Source: Corbicula japonica (taxonomy: Eukaryota; Mollusca; Bivalvia; Venerida; Cyrenidae). From it: a stretch of 64,000 bases of DNA. Below are positions 24,201 through 36,200 of the stretch, piece by piece. The first letter of the stretch is position 1. Every line of letters begins with the position of its first letter. The position numbers and the translations under genes were made by a program. Where the stretch lies: the NCBI GenBank assembly GCA_038501625.1, contig JAZAYU010000088.1, positions 682,001 to 746,000 of the forward strand, given 5' to 3'. Below the pieces are notes generated by a model. That model was given only the letters and a program-made list of their open reading frames with translations, made no database searches and was not told where the DNA came from.

Positions 24201-27200
24201 CAGCTGGCACATATATGCTGCTTGATCAGGATCAGCACTGTTCCTTGTCAGATTTATTATGTTATTTCTGACCAAGAAGCAACCACTGTAGATCCAGATC
24301 ATATGGCATGGATGTATATATGGATTAAAGGTTTCCCCTCAGTGGTCTTTGAAGACATGTTGGACTGTAAACAATGTGCATGGAGAAAAGGGTTCATCAT
24401 AAATATCAAACATTTTCATCACCATCCAGCATATTGTGGGTTTAGTGCAAAACAATGAGTTATAACCTTGTTTATTTATGAACAGTTACAACTGTTTTGC
24501 TGTTGGCCCACATTTTGTTCATATTCCAGATGGTCATAACTTCTTTATAATTGTATGATTTTAAATATTCTTTCAGTTTTTACAGTAAGTTGAAAACCAT
24601 ATGCATGGAGTTAAGAATTCATCATTAAAGGACATAATAAACATCAAAAATTTAAATAACAATTTAGTATTTGTTCTAATTCCCCAGTTGACCATAACTT
24701 CTTTTATATGGTACAATTTTAAATATTCTTTCACAATTCTTCTTGCCATATTTAAATGCTTTTTGCAATTAATTACATGTGTTTTCTAGCATATGCTATC
24801 CTCCAAGGGCTTGTTCCATATTGGGGCCTTCCAAATTTTAATCATTCTACATCACAGCAGATAGATTGTCTGCGAGTTGTGAGCCTGCTGCAATGTTAGA
24901 CATATTGTCTGCACTGTCTGCATAATGCTGCAAACTGTACAGTGAAATCCCACAACACTTAACCAATGTTCCAGCTACACTGATCATAACATTTTAATTT
25001 CTCTGCACAGAGTTACAGTACACTGTTCAATGTTTAAACATAAGATAAATCATTTTTTGTAAAATTGCCATTAAAATACCACCATGTGTTCATAAATCAA
25101 AGGCTATAAGGTGGGAAAGAAAGGCATTTAACCCTTTCCTCCATATATACGCATTTTTATGCATGTGCAACCAGTGTAGATCCAGATCAGTCGCCACATC
25201 CATGCTGTCTGATCAGGATCGTCACTGGTCGCATTTTGGTCAGAAACAACCCAATGAATCAAAAAGCGAACAGTTTAGATCCTTATCAGACAGCATGGAT
25301 GTGCCGGCTAATCTGGATCTAAACAGTTCACCCACACAATAAAGGTGTATCTGTGGATGAAAGGGTTAATCAAGGTGGGTATAAAACCAAGGCACAAAAT
25401 ATATAGTTGCTTTTATAAAAAGGGTAATCCTTAAACTGCCAAAACATCTGTCAAACTGATATCAATCACATTATTGCAGCACTTATTTATTGCTTTAAAA
25501 TCCATATTAAAATAAGAAACAGGATTTTTTTTATTCGAGAATATACTCGCTATAACTGCCTATTTTGTGACTTTTTTTTATGCTCCCATGATGTGGCATA
25601 TAGAATTGTACTTGTCCGTACATACTTCTGTCGGACGGCATTTACGTCTCCCAAATCTTGTGGCATCAACTCCTCATTAACTATCATGCAGATTTCTTTC
25701 AAACTTGAACAGATGATCAAGCAGGATCAAGCAGGATGTGTAAATGGTAAAGCAAAATTTATTTCTTGTGACCATTTTTACTAGAGTTATGGCCCTTTGT
25801 AACAAATGTTGTTTTAGCTGTGGGAGCATCAGTCCTGTAGACACAGTACAGTTACCCTTCTCTTGATTAAATGTCAATGGTTTTAAAAAATTTGTAGGGA
25901 ATTTGATGGTTATTTTAAAAAAAGAAGTGAAAATGATGTTCTTATTATGTTTCAAGTTAGAACAATTCACTCTGAATTCACGCTTAGAAATTAAATTAAT
26001 TGATCGGTGTAGTTAGAATATTTTTAAGTTTATTATGACCAAAATTGCGACTGGGAAAATTTTAGTGGTCTTATTAGTGGTTTTCATGAGTGTTAAAAAG
26101 CGGGAGATTATATCTAGAAGCATCTAATAAATATACCAAATTTCCCAATTATGTCAAAACAATAGTATGTTTATCTAAAAAATATCCTGAATTATAATTT
26201 TCAAAAACTGAACCCTGTATTTTAAAATTAAAGACATTTCCATGAATTTGGTACCAGTAATTCTTTTAGTTAGGTGGTTGTTTTCCTCTGTGGGTGAATA
26301 AAAATGTTCTTTTTTTGTATTGTGCTGATTAATTTGCTATTTGATAATTACCTCCCTTTGTTAGAATAAACATCATTTAGTTTTTTTTATTTTGGGGGAA
26401 AAGAAAGTGTATGATATTATCAGATTTATTTTATTAGAAAAATTCCAAACATGGCAAATTTATATAAATAAAAATATATATCAAATAAAATTATATATGA
26501 TTTCTTCCCAAAGTTTTAAATTTATAAAATAATTAAGAATTAAATACAAACATACTGGTAATACCAGTACATGTACTCACTCAGTTCCTTTTATAATACA
26601 AATTATCCATTTACTTCATGTATATGACATTAATGGCATGGGGAAGTGATCTTAGATCAAGATGATCTGGATCTAGTTTGCTTTTTATTCATTATAATAT
26701 TTCATATCAAGGAGCAAACAGTGTAAATCCTGTTCAGATGTGGCTTCTAGTCTGTATCTACTCTGTTCACACAAATGATGCCATATAAACCTGTATATTA
26801 TGTAGTACTAGGGTAAAAGCAAAATCTAAGTTCAAAATGAATTTTTACTCACATTTTTGCGAGAATTATTTCCTTAAATGTTACATTCTCTTAATCGTTC
26901 AAAAGTTTTTAAATTATGAAAGCTGGCTAAATTTAAAAAATTTAAATATCTGCATTGATATCAAATTAATCAAAACAAAAGAAATTCCTATAGTTTTTAT
27001 AGACAAATAATTTGATCTGAATCACCTAGATTTGATATTTGTCTGCCTATTGTCTGAATGTATGATCTAATTCTAGATTATCAAATTCGGATTGATCATT
27101 ATCTTTGTAATAAAAATCTTGATTTTTTTTGTATAAATTGGCATTAAATCTGGAAAAAACATAGAGGGTGTCTTAATAACATGTTAATCATAATTATAAA

Positions 27201-30200
27201 AGTTCTTGACCGAAATAGGTTGCTGGTTATTTTCCATGATTCATTTTTAGGAGTTTCTGTTCACATTATTGTAAAATGAGTGATATCCCTTAATTCAGGA
27301 ATATGGTACTGTAATTGCTCATGTATTGGCTGTACAGGAGTCACTGTCACCGTGGCCCACAACTCTCAAAAGGAGCCTTAATTCAATATTAAGGACACAT
27401 TTAAATTTTTACAAAAAGCACTACCTGTGAGTTATGGCCCACATTTTTTTCATATATAACATGTAGAGAATACTATTGCCATTTGTTTTTAAAGGATTTT
27501 AATAAAACTTATTCAAAAGTATTTTTTAGAAAATGGAATTATTACAAATTTCGATTTCATTAGATTTTGACCTGGCGAGAAACCTCCGTAAAAACCTGTT
27601 GCACTGCAGCGCTTCACAAGACCCTGACCATGTTTTTTGTCATGCAACAACTGTTAGAACTGCCACTCTAATCAAAAGAAGCTGTATTTTGCTTATAAAT
27701 TAGGTTTTGTTGGCAATCAAATTTTTGTCGGTGTTGGTTTGTTCCCCTTGCGGATGTTGAAACAATAACAAAAGGTGTGACTTAAATTAAAGCAACATAA
27801 AGGCGTGATTAAAAATGAACAATGTTCTGTCATTTATACTTTCCCACAGCTACTTCTCAACAAAAATATCAGTCGCCATGCATTCACTACAGTGTGTTTG
27901 ATGTTTTGGTTGCAAGCCAAAATCCAACTGAAATTGAAATTTTTAGTAACTCAAACCTGTCCAAGTTATGGCCCTTTTATTTCATTTACTTATAATTGGT
28001 ATAAACTTCTCTCTTTTTTTTTATTAAGCTAATTCTATCCTTTGACCCATGTATAATGTGTTTTACCCATGTGCTACTAGTGTAGATCCAGATCAGCTAG
28101 CAGATGTGTGCCTTTAATCTGGATCTATACTGCTAGCTTTCTTGTCTCAAATAATCGAATGAATCAAAAAGCAAACAGTGTAGATCCTGATCAATCTAAA
28201 GGTATGCCTACTATCTGGATTGAGACTGTTTGCCTATAGGATGACATTCATAAAGGATGGAGTAAAGGGATATACTAATCATTATTGCCCATCGAAATAG
28301 GTGTCTTTAACTCTTTACATCTTAAAAAGGCTTTTATTGCATGGATGAACATTGTAGATCCTATCAGCTGGCACATCTGTGCTGTCTGAACATGATCTAC
28401 ACTGTTCGTTTTTATATTCATTAGGTTATTTCCTACCAATAAGCAAACAGTTTAGATCCAGATCATTTGGTATGGATATGCAGGCTGTCTGGATCTACAC
28501 TTATCTCACATGCCATAAAATCCATACGTATGGAAGAAAGGGTTAATCAGGACTGAAGGTTATAAAACTGAGTTTGGAAACCAATCTCAAATCTCAAGCA
28601 TCTGATTGGCTGAAATGGCGACCAGTTGCCATTTCAGCCAATCAGATGCTTGAGATTTGAATTGGTTTCCATGCTCAGCTTTATAACCTTGGGCACAGGT
28701 TTGTGAAGTGCAAATAAGTCTTTGTCAGTATTATTTGATTGATAAACAATTTTGAAATTCAACATTGATTATCAGCAATTAAATTGCAATTCAATATTTG
28801 TTTTGACGTCTGAATTAGATAATTTGACTTATTTTACCATGGTATGCCCTTTGACTTGAGTTTTGAATTTAAAATAAATGTTATAAAGAGACTAGATTTA
28901 TGAATCATCAGTGAGTACTTATCTTTAAATTGTTCCTTGCCAAATATCTGCCAGCAGTGACACTTACATACCACAGAGGTCCCCATGCTGCTGCCAGATG
29001 GCTCCGATTTAGACAGTTGGCTCACATACTATGGGAATTGTTGTTGTTTTTTTAATTTTTACTTCACACTTAGCTTAGAGTGTGATTTATTGTAATGCTT
29101 ATTAGATACCAGAAACTTTACTAGACCCCCCCCCCCCCCCCCCCCCCAAAGCAGGCAGTACACAGCCAAGGCGGGCATTGTTAGTGAAAATAGCAGGTTG
29201 TTTGTTGTTGTTTTTTCAAGAAATCAGTCGTGTGACTGTCTGATTATCGACAAGAGCACTGTAGTTACCAGGGTAACCTTCATTTACTTTATTTTTACAT
29301 GGTTGTCTTTATAATCCTTTTTCGCTAAAAGAAGTTTGAACTCTTTGAAAACACATGTCAATTTGCCTTTTATTTCATGGATGACAACATAGATTTAGAT
29401 CAGCTGGTACACTTTTAAGCTATATCCCTTGGAGAAAAGGGCTAAACCTTTACTCCATAATATATACACTCAACAAAAGTTCTTATCGTTCACTTTTTAT
29501 CCATAATTTTTTATAAGAACGACATTGAATTCACTTTTTTTTATGGTCATATGCCAACAAAAGTCTTCAACTTAAGCTTTAATCTAGTAATAATTGACTT
29601 TGGAACAGTTTTGCTAAAAATGCATTTCTTGCACAAAAAGGTCAAGCAAACAGAAATTTGCTCTTAATTCCTTGTTTTGTTTTAAAAGGACCCCTCATTA
29701 GTAGGAAAAACAGAAAACATGATTAATCAATAGCACATTTGTTTAAATAAACCCATTTCAAAATATCTTATTTTAAAATTACCTCCCTTTCAATTAAAGA
29801 TTGTTCTAGTTTTGAACCTGTGGTGTAAGTAAATGGTATTAGATTCATTTAAGGAAACAATCAATAAAGATTAAAAAGACATTAGATAATTGATTTCAAG
29901 ACAAAACTGTTCTTTCCACAACCTCTCTTGAAGTAGGGAAGAAACAAAACTACATACAAGCATACATCGGATTGTAAACATATACAATTAATGACCAATT
30001 AAAACTTTGGTTGAGTGTATGCATTTCTACACTGGTAGCATCTTGATCTGAAATAACCTAATGAATCTAAAAGCAAACAGTGTAGATCCTGATCATATGG
30101 CACAGATTTGCTGGCAGATCTGGATCTACACTGTTCATGTGAAAAAACCTGTAAATCGTAGAGTTAATAAAGAGACTGCTATTTTCATTAAATACTGATG

Positions 30201-33200
30201 AAAATAAGGGAATTAACCCTTTCCTCCATAGATACAGCCTGGGCGAAAAGTTTAGATCCAGATCAGCCGGCACATCAGTGCCGTCTGATCAGGATCTAAA
30301 CTGTTCACCTTTTTATTCATTAGGTTATTTCTGACCAAAATGCAACCAGTGCAGATCCTGATCAGACAGCACAGATGTGCCGGCTGATCTGGATCTACAC
30401 TGCTCGCACATGCGTAAAAATGCGTATATATGGAGGAAACTTAAAGGAGTATATTACAATAGTTTACGCGCATATTTCTGCGCAAGCGCTAGTTTAACGA
30501 AATGTATTTTTCTCAGTGAAAGGTGTAAGTTGAGTAACGTTAGTACTTCGACTGTTGCGTAAAATCAATCGATTAAATATTTCAAATTATTTCTCACAAA
30601 GTAGTCGTCCGTGAGAATGGCCTCACGCGAGAAAAACAAGAAGGGCAGGTACGTTAGTGATGGAAATCACCAAGCTGTAAAGAAACGTAAATTATTTGGT
30701 TCGATAATTTGCCCTGACAATGATTCAAGTGTTTCGGATAATTTGACATCTGAAGTAGATAATGTTACTTTCATGTGAAAATGACTGATGTTAATTTTGA
30801 TACTCTTGAATTTTTAACCAAACAGAAAAAACTTTCATGTCAAACGGCAAAGAAAATTGCAGCATCCGGTTTGAATTTGAGTCATATAATACTTGCTGTC
30901 TCTCGTGGTGGGTTAGATGGATTGTCTCAGCTGTTTGGTAAGAAACTTGACACAGGCAAACCTAGAGTAACATCTCTTAAATCTGTTGTTCAGAAATTGT
31001 ATAATTACTTAATGGATCATAAGATTTAGGGATTGTTATATGATTTTCATTCATTATCAGTGTTTGTTGTTTTTCGATATGTATGGAAACTTTGGCAACA
31101 CTCAGGGCTGCATTTGTGTGAATTTTATGAAAGAAATGTGGTAACTGTAATGTAATTCTTGATAAAGAAATAGTTATTTCTTTCAAAATATGAAATTAGT
31201 TTTGATGAGCATGTTATAAAACTATTTATACATGTTATGATGGATATTTGTAGAATTGAATTAAAATTAGAGATATTTTTTACTTATATGACCAACTTTG
31301 AAGGAATATAGTAAAAAATTAAGCCTGGATGCCCCTGTTTTTTTTGTTTTTGTTTTGTTTAGAAATATATACTGTGTCATTTTATGGAGTTTAAAAAAAA
31401 TCTGTCCGTTACAAAAAAAGATATATAGATTTTTTTCCAGTCAGGGACTGAATTGTCTCCCTTTTTTGTTGGATATTTTGGTCATTTTCAAAGTTTTTTC
31501 TTGAAATATATAAAAAAAATATCACATAATTCCACCCAAAACCATACATAGACATAATTCCAAACAAAAAAATGCATAGATATAAGGTGTTGATTAGGAA
31601 TTCCAGATGTAACAATCATTTAAAAGATATATGTGCGTTTTCTCAAAATCCCTTCAAAATGGCCGTATAGAGGGGTCTAATAATGAGCGATTACTCAAAA
31701 ACAAGCCTGGAAAGCTATATTTTTCTTTATATCATTTTGTTTGTGAAGGAATTCTCTTTAATTGTGCAAAGTTTTAAAAAATTCTGTCCGTTAGAACTTA
31801 TTGTCATATACTCCTTTAAGGGTTAAATACTGATGAAAACAAGGGAATTAACCTATGCAATGTTAGACTAGAAATAACAAAAGAGTTATGGATATTTGAC
31901 AGATCAATGGTTTACACACAAGATTATTGCAACGACATTTCAATGAAGAAGAAGTTAACAGTCCTGCATGCAACCCACCATGTTAATTTAACATTTACTA
32001 CAAGATATGATTTTTATTGCATGATCAAACAGTGTAGATCCAGATCTGTTGGCACATCTGTGCCATTTGATCTGGATCAGCACTGTTTGCAAATTGGCCA
32101 GAAGATGTGCTGGCTGATCTGGATCTATGCTGTTCAACCTCTCCATAAAGGTGTTTATATGAAGGAAAGGGTTATTTTTTAGCTCGACTATTCGAAGAAT
32201 AGGGGAGCTATCCTACTCACCCCGGTGTCGGCGTCGGCCTCCGTTAAACAAAAAATGCACTTTGGTCCATTACTTGAAAACTACTTATGATATCAACTTG
32301 AAACTTGGAATATATATTCACCATCAAATTCTACATCATTACCAACAACACCAATAACTCTGCTACAAATATTTTTCAAGTTATGCCCCTTTTTCACTTA
32401 AATTTTGCGTTAAGGAAAATATGCACTTTGATCCATAACTTATAAACAACTTGAGATATCAACTTGAAACTTGGAATATATATTCACCATCAAATTCTAC
32501 ATCATTACCAACAAGACCCATAACTCTGCTGTCAATATATTTCAAGTTATGCCCCTTTTTTCTTATATTTTGTGTCAAGCAAAATATGCATTTTGCCCCT
32601 AACTTTAAAACTACTTGAGATATTGCCTTGAAACTTGAAATATATTTTCACCATCAAAATCTACATCATAACCAACAAGACCCATAACCCTTCTTCCAAT
32701 ATTTTTCAAATTATGCCCCTTTTTTGCTTACATTTTGTGTTAAGCAAAATATACAGTCGGCCCTTAACTTCGTTATGAATAGAGGGATTTCAAAATAACT
32801 TGGCACAAATGTTCACCATGACAAGGCGGTGTGTCGCGTACAATACCCATGCCTGTAGGTCCAAGGTCAAGGTCACTGTTACTAAAAATAGAATTTTCTT
32901 GCAAAATCGTGTCCGCTCTGTAACTTTGTTATTTCTTATTGGGTTTTTAAATAACTTGGTATAATTGTTCACCATATCAAGACGGTGTGTCACATACATG
33001 CCCAAGCCTGTAGGTCAATGGTCAAGGTCACTGTTACTAAAAATAGAATTTTCTTGTCTAGGCTGTTACTTTGTTATGAATGGAGGGATTTCAAAATATC
33101 TTGGCACAAATGTTCACCATGACAAGTTGGTGTGTCCGCACAATACCCATGCCTGTAGATCCAAGGTCAAGGTCACTGTTACTAAAAATAGAATTTTCTT

Positions 33201-36200
33201 GTCCAGGCTGTAACTTTGTTATGAATGGAAGGATTTCCAAAAAACTTGAAACAAATGTTCACCATGACAGGGCGGTGTGTCACGTACATGCCCCAGCCTG
33301 TAGGTCAATGGTCAAGGTCACTGTTACTAAAAATAGAATTTTCTTGTCTAGGCTGTTACTTTGTTATGAATGGAGGGATTTCAAAATATCTTGGCACAAA
33401 TGTTCACCATGACAAGTTGGTGTGTCCGCACAATACCCATGCCTGTAGATCCAAGGTCAAGGTCACTGTTACTAAAAATAGAATTTTCTTGTCCAGGCTG
33501 TAACTTTGTTATGAATGGAAGGATTTCCAAATAACTTGAAACAAATGTTCACCATGACAGGGCGGTGTGTCATGTACTATGCCCATGCCTGTAGGTCAAA
33601 GGTCAAGGTCACTGTTACTAAAAATAGAATTATCTATTCCAGGCTGTTACTTTGTTATAAATGGAGGGATTTCAAAATAACTTTGCACAAATGTTCATGA
33701 AAAGGCAGTGTGTCCGCACAATACCCAAGCCTGAAGGTCCAAGGTCAAGGTCACTGTTACTAAAAATAGAATTTTCTTGTCCAGGCTGTAACTTCATTAT
33801 AAATGGAGGGATTTCAAAAAAACTTGACACAAATGTATACCATGAAAGGGCAGTGTATCGCGTATTATTCCCATCATTGAACTTGAGTGTCTGAAAATGA
33901 TGCATAGCGGGGCATCCGTGTCCTATGGACACATTTCTAGTTTCACTTATATTTTCACTTAAGTGCACTTCATCGATAACTTTGCAAATACTTAAGGTAT
34001 CAACTTCAAACTACCATTATATTTTCATTTCAGTTCTTTTTCTGTAACATTACTGAAGTGATTGATATTTGACTAAAAGTAAATGTCTCTAATAAAAAAT
34101 TACTAACAAGTTTTCTAACAAATTCAGAAATATTTCATAGTTATTCCCCTATTCAGTTTAATATTTATGGTACATTTAGGAATTATTTCTGTTATTTGAA
34201 AAGAATTTCTCCCGTACCATTCACTTGTTAATATTTTTCCTGATTGCACATGAATGTATGGCCATAGTTGTTATTGCTTTAATCTTCAAATTGCATTTGT
34301 TTCAAATGATTCGAATAGTCGAGCATGCTGTCTCCTCTGACAGCTCTTGTTTTCTTTTCTTTTTGATAGTGTACTGAGCTTTTTAAGGATTGTTTAATAC
34401 AAGATCAAGAAGGACAGACTAAGCTTAAGGGGATGCAATATAAAACATGCTCTTTGGATGGGGTAATGCACAAATTGATGGAGGTTTTCTCAAAATGGTT
34501 GAGTTTGTCTTTTTTTTTTTTTTTTAAAGTATGACCATACCATTATAAACACTTTTCTGAAAAAAATCTCACCCAAATTTCTAGTTGGTAATCAACTGCA
34601 TTATTTTACAATGCCCTGGGCCAAGAAAAAGAACAAAATTGTTTTGGAAATAATTATCCAAATTATGTCATATTAATTTTTTCTTAAATCAATTTAATAC
34701 CATTAATTTAAACTGCCAGCTTAAAGTCTGAATAGTCTTTAATTGAAAGGGAGTTAATTGGAAATTTTGATACTTTCAATCGAAATGATTGTGAAAAAGT
34801 TCTGGGGAAAAAAATCAATACTTTAGAATAATTGTAATGTTACGATGGATTATTCTTCATTTTGGGGAAATTTTCTGGAAAATCATATTAATTTTTGTTA
34901 ATGTAAACATGTTTATGGAAAATCAGATTAATTTTCCTTATTGGAAAATGTTTATAGAAAAATCAGATTAATATCCTATATTGGAAAAATGTTTATGGAA
35001 AATCGGATTAATTTTTCCTTATTTGAAATTTTTTTATGGAAAATCAAATGAATTTCTCTTCTTGGAAACTTCCTTTATGAAAATTAGATTAATATTTCTT
35101 ATTGGAAAAATAATTATGAAAGATCAGATTGTTTTTTTCTTTATTGGAAAATGTTTTTTGGAAAATCATATTAAATTTTCTTTTTGGAATGGAGAGGTTT
35201 TTTAATTTGATATTAAATGCAAATAATCTGTTGTTTTTTTTAAAGAATCCAGTTTTGTTTTTTGCTATCAATAATTAAAAATTTTAGTGGATAGTCAAAT
35301 CAGAAAAAAAAAAGTTACCTGGTGAAAATAATCACAATTCACACATGCTCACTGTAATTGTAAACTTGCTACTTAATAGAAATATAAAAGAAAAGCTGTC
35401 CAAAATAGGAACAGAGCAGTCTGGGATTAACATCAAAAGGCACCATTAAGTAAAACTCCTTACATTTATACCTCAAATAGAATAAGAGTTCATTTATCAC
35501 TAAACTTTTGCCAAGATTGATGATGGGAAAGCGAGGGGTTAATCTCAACAGAAATCCACCTCTTGAGAGATCACAATACAGTTGTGGGTAGCCTGGCTAC
35601 TTGAGAGTTTTAACAAACTGGTTGCTATACTTAAGGAAACTTACAAACAATAAAAAATTCTACTGTTATTATCTTTATTAAATCTGTACTGTTTATTGCA
35701 AATGTTATTTTTTCATGTTACCCTACATCACCTTAGACCAAAATAGTTTAAGTACCATTAAAATAAGAAATAGTTATAGCATTATTGCACTAATGTGATG
35801 TCTTAATATTTAAACCAGGATATATTACATTAAAGGATTAAACAAGTATAGATACCTGATATTTAAAATTCTTTTACCAAAAAACTTGAATTTTACTGTT
35901 TAATATGTATTCCTTGCATTGTTCTAATTGTCTACAAATATTTTGTTTTGTTTACATTTGTTTCAAATTCTAGATTATTGTAATAGTTCTATTTCTTTTA
36001 TTAAACCACTGTGGTAACATTCGATTTTGCTGTTTCATAAATGCATGCGAACAGCTTTGTGCAAGCATAAGCTCAAGCAGTGTGAATTCTCTTATATATT
36101 TTGCTTGATTTACCAGTATATTGGTGTTTATTTGTTGATTGATTAAATAATTAACTGATTGATTAATGAAATAACAAATTAAATGAATGAATTAACCCTT

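Larger units (their letters stand above)
30440..31820 (+). mobile_element. 1.38-kb TIR element with two small ORFs, undescribed to me
   Basis: The left end CTTAAAGGAGTATATTACAA and the right end, reverse-complemented, CTTAAAGGAGTATATGACAA are matching inverted repeats. TTAA occurs at both ends (30441-30444, 31816-31819). If TTAA is the target site, this points to a piggyBac or Kolobok-like element, but flanking bases are ambiguous because the target also ends in GGGTTAA. It carries the ORFs at 30617-30778 and 30781-31029 followed by about 800 bp of AT-rich non-coding DNA. No transposase domain is recognisable. Confidence 0.75.

Noticed and set aside
32965..33700. Family of ORFs starting MEGFQN or MFTISRRC
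   Set aside because: They follow the ~145-bp tandem unit exactly, frames shift with indels, and there is no protein-like conservation.
34981..35205. ORF with repeated [13 protein letters not shown] words
   Set aside because: It is the ~40-bp AT-rich tandem repeat, not a gene.
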